A DNA stretch of 64,000 nucleotides from MFD04580-c1 sp963702995 (lineage in GTDB: Bacteria > Planctomycetota > Phycisphaerae > Tepidisphaerales > Tepidisphaeraceae). A model generated the notes under the pieces. The model searched no databases, had not been told where the DNA came from, and worked only from the letters and a program-made list of their open reading frames with translations. Both the position numbers and the translations under genes were made by a program. Each line of letters begins with the position of its first letter. The first letter of the stretch is position 1. The stretch covers positions 5,394,001-5,458,000 of the forward strand of contig OY969783.1 in assembly GCA_963702995.1 (NCBI GenBank), read 5' to 3'. Positions 17,109 to 26,814 of the stretch are shown here, piece by piece.

Positions 17109-18851
17109 ATGACGATGGTTATTTCTCCAGATCAGGTTCAGGGATCGACTGGGGCCGCCACCGCCACGCCACCGGCGGCCGTCGCGCCTCCGCCCGCCGC
17201 GCAGCGACCCTCGGTCCCGACGATCCCCGACTCCGCCCCCTTCACGGCCGTGCAACGCGGGTGGCTGAACGGGTTCCTGGCGGGCCTGATCGGGCAGTAC
17301 GTGCCGGGGTCGCAAGTCGCTGCCTCCGGGGCGGCCGCGTCGTCGGGGACGCTGACCGTGCTTAGCCCGGAACCAAGCGAGGCCGAAGCCGAGGAATTCC
17401 CCTGGCACGACCCGGCGATCCCCATGGACGAGCGACTGAAAATGGTTGATGGCAAGCCCCAGCCGCGGCGGCTGATGGCGGCGATGGCGCAGCTCGACTG
17501 CGGCGCCTGCGGCTACCTGTGCCAGACGTACGCCGAGGCGATCGCCGACGGAAAGGAGAAGGATCTCACCCGCTGCACGCCCGGCGGCCGCGACACGTCA
17601 AAGATGTTGAAGCAGCTTGTCGCCTCCGCGCCCGCCGCCGCGCCGGCACCGAAGGTTGTGGCGGCCGGCGAGATTACGGTCAAGGGGGCAGCGGCCACCG
17701 CCCCCACCACCGGAGCGCCGACCGCCCCCACCTGGGATCGGAACAACCCCTTCCCGGCGCGTCTGCTCGCGTCGAAGAAGCTGAACGGCCCCGGGTCCAC
17801 GAAAGACACGCGGCTGGTCATCATCGACCTCAAGGGAAGCGGTCTGAAATACAAGGTCGGTGACGCGCTCGGCGTCTACCCGGAGAACTGCACTTCACTC
17901 GTCCAGGAAGTCCTCGAAGCCCTCGGGGCGACGGGGGCCGAAGACGTCTGCGGCTGGGACGGCCAGCCGACGAGCCTCTACGAGGCCCTGACGCGTGACT
18001 ACACAATCACCCGCCCGTCGCCGAATTTGATCGAGTTGCTTACCGAACAGGCAGCGGACGCGACCGAGAAGGCGGCCCTGATCCAGATTCGCGACGACGA
18101 TAACGGGCCGCCGGCCGGCTTGCAGATTGTCGAGCTGCTTCGGCGCTTCCCGTCGGCCAGGGTGACGCCGGACGCGTTCGTCACCGCCCTTTCGCCGCTG
18201 GCGCCGCGGCTCTATTCCATCTCCTCGTCCCTCCTTGCCTGCCCCGACCAGGTTCACCTGACGGTTGGGGCGGTCCGCTTCGTCAATGAGGCGGGGGTGA
18301 AGTGCAAGGGGGTTGCCTCCACTTTCCTCTCCGATCGCGTCCGGCCGGGAATGAAGGTGCGCGTCTTCCCGCACGCCTCTCACAAGTTCGGGCTCTGCCG
18401 GCCCGACACCGCCGCGATCATGGTCGGTCCGGGCACCGGCATCGCCCCCTTCCGCGCCTTCCTTCAGGAGCGGGCCGCGACCAACGCCCGGGCCGCGAAC
18501 TGGCTCTTTTTCGGCGACCAGAAGGCGGCCGGCGACTTCCTCTACGAGTCGGAACTGAAGCAGTATCAGAAGGACGGCGTCCTGACCCGGCTCGATCTCG
18601 CCTTTTCCCGCGACCAGGCCGAGAAGGTTTACGTCCAGGATCGAATGCGTGACAACGGAGCGGAGCTCTGGGCATGGCTCCAGAAGGGCGCTCACTTCTA
18701 CGTCTGCGGCGACGCGAAGCGGATGGCGTCCGACGTGGACAAGGCCCTCCGCCAGCTCGTCGCCGACCACTCCGGCATGCCCGCCGCCGACGCCGACCGC
18801 TACGTCTCCGAAATGGTCCGCGCCGGCCGCTACCAGAGGGATGTGTACTGA
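17109..18851 (+). CDS. Fe-S/FAD/NADPH reductase (sulfite-reductase alpha-like), likely electron donor to NirA/NarB
   Basis: A 580-residue reductase. After an Ala/Pro-rich start, FTAVQRGWLNGFLAG lies at residue 45 on, then a 4Fe-4S domain with LDCGACGYLCQ near 132 and a fourth Cys in LTRCTPGG. From about residue 215 it has the FAD-binding domain of CysJ/P450-reductase type (RLYSISSS, GVASTFLSDR) and the NADPH domain (MVGPGTGIAPFRAF, FYVCGDAKRMASDV). The FMN-binding flavodoxin domain of CysJ is absent, with the Fe-S domain in its place. It would take electrons from NADPH to the nitrite and/or nitrate reductase. The start at 17109 follows AAAGGAA. Similar proteins are annotated as sulfite reductase alpha subunits. 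Confidence 0.85.
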   Translation: MTMVISPDQVQGSTGAATATPPAAVAPPPAAQRPSVPTIPDSAPFTAVQRGWLNGFLAGLIGQYVPGSQVAASGAAASSGTLTVLSPEPSEAEAEEFPWHDPAIPMDERLKMVDGKPQPRRLMAAMAQLDCGACGYLCQTYAEAIADGKEKDLTRCTPGGRDTSKMLKQLVASAPAAAPAPKVVAAGEITVKGAAATAPTTGAPTAPTWDRNNPFPARLLASKKLNGPGSTKDTRLVIIDLKGSGLKYKVGDALGVYPENCTSLVQEVLEALGATGAEDVCGWDGQPTSLYEALTRDYTITRPSPNLIELLTEQAADATEKAALIQIRDDDNGPPAGLQIVELLRRFPSARVTPDAFVTALSPLAPRLYSISSSLLACPDQVHLTVGAVRFVNEAGVKCKGVASTFLSDRVRPGMKVRVFPHASHKFGLCRPDTAAIMVGPGTGIAPFRAFLQERAATNARAANWLFFGDQKAAGDFLYESELKQYQKDGVLTRLDLAFSRDQAEKVYVQDRMRDNGAELWAWLQKGAHFYVCGDAKRMASDVDKALRQLVADHSGMPAADADRYVSEMVRAGRYQRDVY

Positions 18852-18860
18852 GGAAAGGCT

Positions 18861-18960
18861 GAAGGATGAAGGTGAAGGATGACAAGGAAAGCCCGAATTC
18901 AGCCTCCCGCCTTCAGCATTCGTGTTGCTTCATCCTTCGCCCTTCCCCCTTCATCCTTTG
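18861..18960. repeat. GAAGGAT-type inverted repeat between reductase gene and narB
   Basis: The left arm is a GAAGGATGAAGG-rich block (18861-18882) and the right arm a CATCCTTC/CTTCATCC-rich block (18928-18960). The arms can pair into an imperfect hairpin. A second copy of the same design is found at 50051-50141 after mutY, so it is a dispersed repeat of this genome. It may act as a transcriptional or mRNA-stability element within the nitrate operon. Confidence 0.65.
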
Positions 18961-18976
18961 ATTCACCAGGTGGCGG

Positions 18977-21128
18977 ATGAAAGAAGTCAAAAGCCTTTGC
19001 CCGTATTGCGGGGTCGGGTGTGGCCTGTTGGTCAAGTCGGATGGGGTGCAGATTCAGAAGCTGCGGGGGGATCCGAACCATCCGGCTAACTTCGGCAAGC
19101 TTTGCCAGAAAGGGGCGACGGCGGCCCAGACGATCGATGTCTCGTCGCGGCTGCGTGTTCCGATGATTCGAGATCGGCGGGGGGAGGAGGCCGCGGCGGT
19201 ATCGGCCGGCGATGCGGTTGGGCATGTGGCGGAAAGGCTCACCGCGATCGTGAAGGCGCATGGGCCGCAGGCGGTCGCCTTCTATCTGTCCGGGCAGATG
19301 ACGACGGAGTCGCAGTACCTCTTCAACAAGTTCGCCAAGGGGTTTCTCAGAACGAATCATGTTGACAGCAACAGCCGCCTCTGCATGAGTTCGGCCGCCA
19401 GTGGGATGAGCTTGTCGTTGGGGAGTGATGGCCCGCCGGTCAACTATTCCGACATCGAGCTCGCCGACACCTTCTTCTTCATCGGTTCCAACGCGGCCGC
19501 CGCCCATCCGATCACGTTCGGGCGCGTTCAACGGCGGATTGAAAAGGGCCGGGCGGAGTGCATCGTCGTTGACCCGCGCCGCACCGCCACCGCCGAATCC
19601 GCCAGCGTTTATCTTCCGATCCGCCCCGGGACCGATCTTGCCCTGTTGAACGGCCTGTTGCACCTGCTCCATCGCGAAGGGCGCCTCGATCAGGCTTTCA
19701 TCGCCGGCCATACCGAAGGTTGGGCCGACCTCGAAAAGATGCTACGCGACTACCCCCCGCACCATGTGGCGGCCGTCTGCGGCATCCCCGTCTACGACCT
19801 TAAGCACGCCGCCCACATCCTCTCCAAGGCGCACAACCTCATCACCTTCTGGACGATGGGCCTGAATCAGAGCACCGCCGGCGTGTTCAATACAAACGCG
19901 GTGATCAATCTTCATCTGGCGATGGGCCAGATCGGCCGCCCCGGGTGCGGGCCGTTCAGCCTGACCGGCCAGCCCAATGCCATGGGCGGCCGCGATGTCG
20001 GCTACATGAGCCACCTGCTCCCCGGCCAGCGGCAGATCGTCAATCCGGACCACCGTCGCCGAATGGAGCAGCTTTGGGGCATCTCCGAAGGGGCGATCTA
20101 TCCGCATGCGGGCTACGACGCCGTTGGCATGTTCGACGCCGTCGCCCGGGGCGAGCTGAAGGCGATCTGGGTCGTCGCGACCAACCCGGCCGCGTCGATG
20201 CCGAACCTGCCGCGCGTTCGGGCGGCCTTGGACAAGGCGGAGTTTGTGATCGTCCAGGATGCCTACTACCCCACCGAGACCACGCGGTACGCCGATGTCT
20301 TACTGCCGGCCGCGGTGAACCTGGAGCAGGACGGGACCTTCTGCAACAGCGAGCGGCGGGTGTCGCTGATGGAACAGGCGGTCATGCCGCCCGGCGAGGC
20401 CAAGCCCGACTGGTGGTGGTGCCGGCAAGTCGCCGGCGCGATGGGCTTCACCAAGGGGATGCAGTTCAATTCCGCCGCCGAGATCTTCGACGAGTTCGCG
20501 CGATCCACCGCCGGCCGCCCCAACGACCAGAGCGCGCCTGTCCCACCAAGTGCTCAAGCACCGCGGCCCCCAGTTCTGGCCGCACCCGGCCCTGGGCCGC
20601 ATGATGCCGCGTCGGTATGAGGATGGCGTCTTCTGCACCCCCAGCGGCCGCGCCAAGTTCTTCGCCCGCCCGTGGCTCGAGCCGGAGGATTCTCCGGGTG
20701 CCGATTTCCCGCTTCTGCTCACCACCGGCCGCGTCGCCGGCCAGTGGCACACGCGGACGAAATCAGGTGTTGTGCCTGCGCTGAACAAGCTCGACCCCGA
20801 GCCCTACCTCCAGATGAACGCGGCCGACGCATCTGAGCTCGGCATCAACAACGGCGACCGCGTCGTCATCCGCAGTCGCCGCGGCGCCGCGAAGACCGTC
20901 GCGCGGTTAAGCGGCGAAATCTCCCCCGGCACCGTCTTCATGCCGATCCACTGGAACGACCTATGGGAGGCCGGAGCGTCCACCAACGAAGTCACCACCG
21001 ACGCGGCCGATCCGATCAGCAAGCAACCCGCCCTCAAATACTGCGCCGTCTCCGTCCGTCCGGTCGGCTACAACGAGCCGATCCGTCTGAAGGTGCTGAC
21101 GGGGGCGGCGGTGACGACCGAGCTGTGA
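18977..21128 (+). pseudogene. Assimilatory nitrate reductase catalytic subunit (NarB/NasA type), one frameshift
   Basis: This molybdenum enzyme (Mo-bis-MGD plus [4Fe-4S]) reduces nitrate to nitrite. Cluster ligands are Cys8, Cys11, Cys15 and Cys43 (CPYCGVGC, KLCQKG). Other family marks are LCMSSAASGMSLSLGSDGPP, the Mo-site region NQSTAGVFNTNAVINLHLA and the C-terminal dinucleotide-binding domain from LLTTGRVAGQWHTRTK to NEVTTDAADPISKQPALKYC. The frame breaks near 20530: NDQS in the first frame should continue as LSHQVLKHRGPQFWP in the next, which one extra base in the GCGCGC run would explain. Joined length is about 716 residues, normal for NarB. With one base removed the enzyme is intact, so an assembly error is likely. 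Confidence 0.85.
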
Positions 21129-21269
21129 TCAACGGTGCCGATCTGAGGGTTCAGACTGAATACTCATAAGCGATTATTCGCGGTAAGACACTGGCGTCCC
21201 TCGCCGCCGGTACCGGGGTAAGGGGGTCTTCGGATTCACGAGAACCTCTCGGTTATTTAGAACAGAGGT

Positions 21270-21641
21270 ATGCCCGACCCACGCCTAATCCGGTTTGCGC
21301 GGGATCTGCGTCGGCAAAGCACAGATGCCGAACGCCGCATCTGGTCATACCTGCGAGGCGGCAAACTCTCGGGGTATAAATTCCGCCGGCAACACCCTAT
21401 TGAACCGTACATCGCGGACTTCTATTGCGTCGAAGCGAAACTGGTGGTGGAACTCGACGGTCGGCAGCACAGCGAACCGGCTGCGGTCATTTACGATAAG
21501 GTCCGGACCGAATCGTTCGCGGCTAAAGGCATTCATGTGATTCGCTTCTCGGATTTCGATGCGCTGACGAGTTCCGAAGCCGCGGCTCGAACGATTCTGC
21601 GGGAAGTGGAACGCCTCCTGGACAAAAGACCCTCACCCTAA
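21270..21641 (+). CDS. DUF559 family endonuclease-like protein
   Basis: A 123-residue DUF559 protein, related in fold to very-short-patch-repair (Vsr) nucleases of the PD-(D/E)XK type. Segments ARDLRRQSTDAERRIWSYLR, FRRQHPIEPYIADFYC and LVVELDGRQH match, with Asp and Glu positions placed as in active members. Its role is not known. The stop codon lies inside the left arm of the hairpin repeat that follows, and this association of DUF559 genes with CCCTCACCC...GGGTGAGGG repeats is recalled from other genomes. It follows narB on the same strand but is not likely to belong to that pathway. Confidence 0.88.
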   Translation: MPDPRLIRFARDLRRQSTDAERRIWSYLRGGKLSGYKFRRQHPIEPYIADFYCVEAKLVVELDGRQHSEPAAVIYDKVRTESFAAKGIHVIRFSDFDALTSSEAAARTILREVERLLDKRPSP

Positions 21642-21738
21642 CCCTCTCCCATGCGTACATGGGAGAGGGGACAAGAGGGCCAGCCAATTACTCCCTCTCC
21701 CATGTATCCATGGGAGAGGGTTGGGGTGAGGGTCTTTT
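21628..21738. repeat. Hairpin repeat (CCCTCACCC...GGGTGAGGG), terminator-like
   Basis: The outer arms are GACCCTCACCCTAACCC and GGGTTGGGGTGAGGGTC. Inside are two smaller palindromes built on CCCTCTCCCATG and CATGGGAGAGGG. The right end is followed by a run of five T, so it can terminate transcription. A related shorter copy is at 37329-37368. This type of element is widespread in bacterial genomes. Confidence 0.75.
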
Positions 21739-21824
21739 TCCCCAAGAGCCAGGGTTCCGCCGGGCGCCGCCGTTCAGATTTTTCCCGGATGCCCTGTTTT
21801 CCCCGCCGCCGTACGCTTGCATTC

Positions 21825-22304
21825 ATGGCAAGCGACCCCCAAAAAGCGCTTCGAACCCATCTCCTCGAGCTGCTCGGCAAAGGCGGCGCGCACGCCGACT
21901 TCGCCAGCGCCGTCGCCGATCTGGACGCGAAGCATCTCAATCAGAAACTCCCGAACGTGCCGCATTCGGCGTGGGGCCTGGTGGAGCACATGCGGATCGC
22001 GCAGGCGGATATTCTGGCCTTCAGCCGCGATGCGCGGCATCAGTCGCCGAAGTGGCCGCAGGGGTATTGGCCGACGGTCGAGGGAACGGCCGCAAAGTGG
22101 GCCGAGTCAGTCACGTCCTTCACCGCGGACCGCGCGGCCTTCATCGCCATGATTGAAGATTCAGACGCCGATTTGCTCGCTCCGTTCCCCCATGGGAAGG
22201 GGCAGACGCTGGCCCGCGAGGCGATGCTGCTGGCCGATCACACCGCATATCACCTGGGGCAGTTGATTATCGTGCGGCGGGGGCTGGGGGCGTGGTCGGA
22301 ATGA
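21825..22304 (+). CDS. DinB-family protein
   Basis: A 159-residue four-helix-bundle protein of the DinB/DfsB superfamily, metal-binding proteins often acting as thiol-dependent enzymes or damage-induced proteins of unknown reaction. Recognisable parts are LVEHMRIAQADILAFSRD and LADHTAYHLGQLIIVRRGLG; the metal-ligand His residues in both are present. The ATG at 21825 is used since upstream codons run into the repeat; no clear ribosome-binding site is seen. Its stop codon is only 7 bases from the left end of the insertion sequence, so the gene just escapes disruption. Confidence 0.82.
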   Translation: MASDPQKALRTHLLELLGKGGAHADFASAVADLDAKHLNQKLPNVPHSAWGLVEHMRIAQADILAFSRDARHQSPKWPQGYWPTVEGTAAKWAESVTSFTADRAAFIAMIEDSDADLLAPFPHGKGQTLAREAMLLADHTAYHLGQLIIVRRGLGAWSE

Positions 22305-22334
22305 CGTCAAGGGTGTAGCGCGTTTTCTTGGCGA

Positions 22335-23539
22335 TCAGGCTACTTTGGAAAGCCCCTTCGATTCCCAGTAGGATTCCCAGAGTTTACTGTAGTGCAGGCA
22401 TCTCAACGCGGCCATGTTCTCGGCCCGGAGCCCGAGCCATCGGGGGTTGTTCAGCTTGAGGCGTTTGCCGATCATGTTCTTGCAGGTGCCTTCCACCAAT
22501 CCCGATCCGATCGGCAGGCCCTTCGCCAGACGCGTTCGATACCAGAGGCTGTCGCGGTTGTGGCCCAGGTACCCGATTAAGCCGTCGAGGGCGTCTCGCG
22601 ACTTTTGATACGAGGCCGCCGCACGGTCCCGTTCCAGGTTCTCGATGAACTTGGGGCCTTCGAGTCGGATCAACTCTTCCACCTTCGACGCGGCCCACTC
22701 TTGGGTCGCGGCCGAACCGATGCCCAACATCTCCCTGGCACAGCCCTGTATTTTCTCGCAGACGTGGTACACATCCACCACCCAATCCACCTCCAACACC
22801 GCCTTGAAACGCTTGGCGGCTTCGTCCCAGATCCACCTCGCCCCGTCGGCCAGCACGCTCAATCGCGGCGAGTTGCGCAGCCCCAGCCGATTCAGCATCG
22901 CCTCCCACGAAGCGCCGACCTGCTCGCTGGCCGCGATCGCCGCCCAGGCCAGCCGGCACTCGGGCTTTTCCAGCGTCCGCTCTTTCCATTGCTCCGGTTC
23001 GGCCGGCTCGGCCTTCTTGCGTTTGGCCAGCACGCTGACCCGCATTTCTTTCCACCCTCGGTCGTTTTTACCTGTACGCCGTCGGTGTAAAACTCCAGTT
23101 CGCCTTGAGCCCGGGCGATCGCTTCGACCGGCACGGACGCCTCGCCCAACCACTTTGCCGCCTCTTCCCCCTCCTTGTTGCAGACCCGGCGGATCACATC
23201 GTCACTCACCTGAAAATGACAGAGTTCCGCCAGCTTCTCGGCGGCCTCGTCATACGAGGAGCCCGAACCGGCCAGCGTCACCATCCGTCGCGCCTGAAGA
23301 CTTAGCTTGTGCTCCGAGGTCATCCCCGACCAATCGTCCCACGGCACCGCTTTGCAGTCGCATTCCCGCGAGGCGTAATACCGCCGACAGACGGTCAAAT
23401 CCCCCAGGCTCGTGACATAAGTCTTGGGCAGAAAACCGCGGTAGCTCATCGTGTTGCCGCAGACTTTGCTACAGGCCCCTTTTTTTGCGCCTCGGAATGA
23501 TCCGACGCTCAATTCGAACATCTTTCTTAGTGTGTCCAT
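22335..23539 (-). pseudogene. ISKra4-family transposase, interrupted by one frameshift
   Basis: The N-terminal half (from ATG 23539) contains LSLQARRMVTLAGSGSSYDE and FYTDGVQVKT. The C-terminal half in the -1 frame contains RLSVLADGARWIWDE, VVDVYHVCEKIQ and GLVEGTCKNMIGKRLK, which are characteristic of ISKra4 transposases. The DGV, ADGARW and the Glu in VEGTCKN are the probable acidic catalytic positions. The frames join at a run of five A (GTAAAAACG on the coding strand, near 23070). A -1 slip there restores the full protein, so this could be a programmed event or a simple indel. Joined length is about 400 residues. Confidence 0.82.
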
Positions 23540-23682
23540 CCCCTGACACTTGCCGCCTGCTCCACCGTCGCCATTCCCTGGCCGTGCTTGGCGTCCCGCG
23601 CGGCTTGCCGAATCGCTTGAAAAGCCAGCACCGCGTGTTCGGCGATAATCCGTTGATCTCCAGTCAGTTCAGCCAAATCCAT
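23527..23682 (-). CDS. Small upstream ORF of the insertion sequence (51 aa)
   Basis: This ORF reads MDLAELTGDQRIIAEHAVLA and ends VEQAASVRGWTH. It is preceded by a near-perfect AAAGGAGG ribosome-binding site, which the transposase ORF lacks. Its stop overlaps the transposase start by 13 bases, so translation may be coupled, or the two may be one protein split by an indel. It looks helical. No function is known for it. Confidence 0.6.
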   Translation of the reverse strand: MDLAELTGDQRIIAEHAVLAFQAIRQAARDAKHGQGMATVEQAASVRGWTH

Positions 23683-23980
23683 TGGGCCTCCTTTGGTAAG
23701 ACTGGCTCCGTTTTACAAATCCGCCAAAAATGCGCGCTGCACCCCCTCAACGATTGCAGTACGCCGGAACGGTGGATTTTCGCCGTTTGTCTGGTATATT
23801 GTGGCTCTCTCATCCGGGCTGCCGCGATTGTAGCAAAGCAGCTCGGTTCACTATCGAAATCAGGGTAGGTGGCGGCAAAAAAGAGCTCTACCGAGCGCGG
23901 CGGTCTTGCCGCTGCTGGAGGTGGGCTGGTTTTGCCGGGGCGTCGGGCCGCACTGTTGTTCTCTCAAGCCAACCTTCCTC

Positions 23981-26476
23981 ATGAACTATCGATCGAACCG
24001 CCACACGCCTGGCACTGGGGGCGTTGTGCGCCCTATGGGGCCGACCACTCCTCGCGCCCAGCGCGACTGGGAGAGTCCCCGCCGCGTCGCGCCCGGGCTT
24101 TTTGAGCGCCTGGAGCACCGGCTCTTCTACTCGGTATCGACCGACCCCAACGGCTGGACCGTCATCACGCCCGAGCGGGGCGACCGGGTGATATACGTCA
24201 GCAGCTCGTCGGGGAACGACAACAACAGCGGGCTTTCCCCCGCTGCGCCTGTCGCCAGCCTGCACGCGGCCGAGGCGATGCTGCGCGACCATACCGGTGA
24301 TCAGATGCTGCTGCGACGCGGAGATACCTGGCACGATTCGTTCGGCGTCTGGCGATTGAGCGGCCGGTCGGAGAATGAGCCCATCGTGATCGGAGCGTAT
24401 GGGAGCGGCGCTCGGCCGCTGGTGGGCACCGGGACGTCGCCAGCCCTGATGTGCGGGATCAGCTCGGCGGCGGAGGTTGATCACTTGGCGATTGTCGGCA
24501 TTCACTTCGAGGCGGACGGCCGCGACCCATCGTCGCCCACCTATGTCGGTGGGACGGGCGGAGTCGGCTTGCAGTTCACGGCGAAGATGGATGGGCTGCT
24601 GATGGAGGATGATGTAGTCCGAGGGTATGGGACGAACATCAGCATCGGAAACTACTTTGGCCCGATCCGCAACGTGACAATCCGGCGGTCGATGGTCCTG
24701 GATGCCTACTCCGTCACCAGCGCCCACTCCGAGGGGCTGTTCGCCGACGGCGTTCAAAACGTCACCCTGGAGGAGAACCTGTTCGATCACAACGGCTGGA
24801 GCGAACAGGTCCCCGGCGCTGTGGCGACGGTCTTCAATCACGACGTCTATCTGACCAACACCACGACCGGGGTGGTCGTCCACGGGAACATCTTTGCTCG
24901 GGCCTCAAGCCACGGGCTGCAGCGCGCAGCGGCGGGGACATCCAGAACAACGTCTTTCTGGATGACCCGATCGGCATGTCATTCGGGCTGGTGCGGGGCG
25001 CCCGGTGACGCCGGGCGGCGTGAGCGGGGTCATCAACGGCAACCTGTTCCTGGGGACCGGCACGATCAACGGCCAGGCGCGCGGTATGGCGATGGAACTG
25101 GGGAACCTTCGCCCGGGGTCGCCGACCATCGTCAGCAACAACGTGGTGGCGGACGGAACCGGCTCCGCCTTCGCCGCCATCATGCTGGAGTATGGAAGCA
25201 CCGTCAGCAATCCGGCTGACGCCGTGGGGATCAACGATCTCACCATCGACTCCAACATTGTCTATCAGTGGGACAAGGGGCTCGGCATTCAGGATGGCCT
25301 CCGACCCGGCGGCAGCGGCGCGACGGGTTTGAATGGATTGACGGTCCGCGACAACGTCTTTCAGAAGATCGCCAGCCCCGATGTGGTCCAGCAGGGGAAC
25401 GCGCTGGACAGTGCGGCCGAGACGTTCACGGGCAACCAGTACGGCGGCTCCGGGGCCGACGCCTCGCTCGGCGTGGTGCAGTCGCAGGCGGTTTCCTGGA
25501 AGCGCTGGGTCGCCCGCGTGGAGCCGAGCGCCGATGCTTCGCTTGTCGCGTACGTCGAGCCCTCCCGCTCGGCGGCCGCTTACAGCGCGTCGCTCGGGGG
25601 CGGCGCGACCGACTCCGCCTTCCTGGCCGATGCTCGCGGGCAGTCGTCCCAATCGTGGAGCCCGCAACTGACGTCCGCGGCGCTGCTCAACTACGTGCGC
25701 GACGGGTTCAACGTGTCGGGTCAGCCGGCGCGGGATTGGCGGATCCCCACACCCCCGACGGCGGCGGCCGCTTTCCCGAACGCGAACCTGACGACGGATG
25801 ACACGTCGTTGACGTTCACCGTCACCTATCAGGACGTCAAGCCGCTGGATCTGACCAGCCTCGGGGATACCAACTTCACGATGGTCAATGCGCGCGGGCG
25901 CATTTCGCGACGACCCTGGTCGGCGTGACGGGGAGCGGCACGGGGCCGGTGGTTGCCACCTATCGGCTGGCGGCCCCCAGCGCCGCCTGGCGCACCAGCG
26001 ATTCGGGGAGGTGGTCGCTTGACCTGGCCGCCCAGCAGGTGAAGGGGACGGATGGGTTCTACATGGCGGATGGGGTCCTCGCGCGGATGAGCCTGCACGT
26101 GGCCAAGGCCCCCAAGCCGCCCGAAGTCAAAAAAGTGAGCTTGCACAACCGCAGCCGCTACGCGGGGATGAGCCTGGCGGTTCATTTCTCGTCCGATGTC
26201 GGTTCGACGCTTGCGGCCGCCGACTTGGTTCTGACCGACGCTGCGGGCGGGGTCACCCCGGCGGCCTCGCTCGCGATGACCTATATCGCGTCTAAAGGCA
26301 CCGCCGTCTGGACCTTCCCGGGCCTTACGAATGGGGCGCTGCCGGCAGGTGTATACCACGTGAGGCTGGTCGCGGCGAAGATCGCCGATGCGGCCGGGCG
26401 ACTGCTCGACGGCAACCGAGATGGGGTCGGCGGCGATGACTTCGTTTCATCGAAGGGCTACCGCAGCAAGGGGTAG
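23981..26476 (+). pseudogene. Secreted right-handed parallel beta-helix protein, three frameshifts
   Basis: This would be a surface or extracellular protein of about 830 residues. The start at 23981 leads to the planctomycete export motif GLFERLEHRLFYSV. Beta-helix repeats follow: VEENLFDHNGWSE-like turns (TLEENLFDHNG), VHGNIFARA, DIQNNVFLDDPIG, VINGNLFLG, IDSNIVYQWDKGL, VRDNVFQKI. The C-terminal third looks like Ig/bacterial-surface domains (VTYQDVKPLDLTSLGDTNFT, ADLVLTDAAGG). Three single-base losses break it: near 24925, near 25003 (missing C within GCGCCCGG) and near 25895. All three are of the same kind, which argues for sequence errors. Relatives bind or degrade polysaccharides, but no catalytic residues are assigned here. 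Confidence 0.75.
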
Positions 26477-26814
26477 CCACAGCAGGCCCCGGAACTGCTG
26501 CCGCTGATCACCACGCCAGGGTGGCGCAGTTCATCCGCGCTCGCGGCGAATACGCGTCCCATGACGGCCCGTCCGGCGATGCATCAAAGAAGTTTGCACG
26601 CGCCCTCTACGCAAGCTCGCGGCCCGTGAGGCGAATATCGTCGATGAGCCCGCTGTTGAACATACCCTTCCCACTCCAGGCCTCGCTCAAGGCGCGAAGT
26701 TTGCGAAACAACCTCGTCGATGTGACGCGGCCCGCGGCCGCGCATTGAGGTGATCGATCGGCGGTTTCAGAGCGAGGCCCCTGTTCGTTTGCCGCAACAA
26801 AGAAGGAGTTGGAT
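26477..26814. other. Intergenic gap with a possible LamG-domain gene remnant
   Basis: On the minus strand, 26607-26672 reads GKGMFNSGLIDDIRLTGREL followed by a stop. This resembles the C-terminal end of concanavalin/LamG-like domains, which usually finish with GLIDDVRIYNRAL. No start or further domain could be traced in the same frame upstream (a neighbouring frame has HIDEVV). It may be a remnant of a decayed secreted protein. The + strand ORF here looks spurious. Confidence 0.3.

Larger units (their letters stand above)
22312..23743 (-). mobile_element. ISKra4-family insertion sequence, 1432 bp
   Basis: The element is bounded by imperfect inverted repeats: GGTGTAGCGCGTTTTCTTGG at 22312 on the left, and GGTGCAGCGCGCATTTTTGG read inward from 23743 on the right; 18 of 22 positions match. 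Inside, on the minus strand, are a small first ORF and an interrupted transposase. No perfect target duplication is evident (TCAA is near both ends). Its insertion lies between DinB and the beta-helix gene. Confidence 0.8.

Noticed and set aside
26521..26748. 75-aa open frame in the gap before the PepSY-like gene
   Set aside because: Composition looks like antisense of a LamG remnant; no start signals and no family resemblance.
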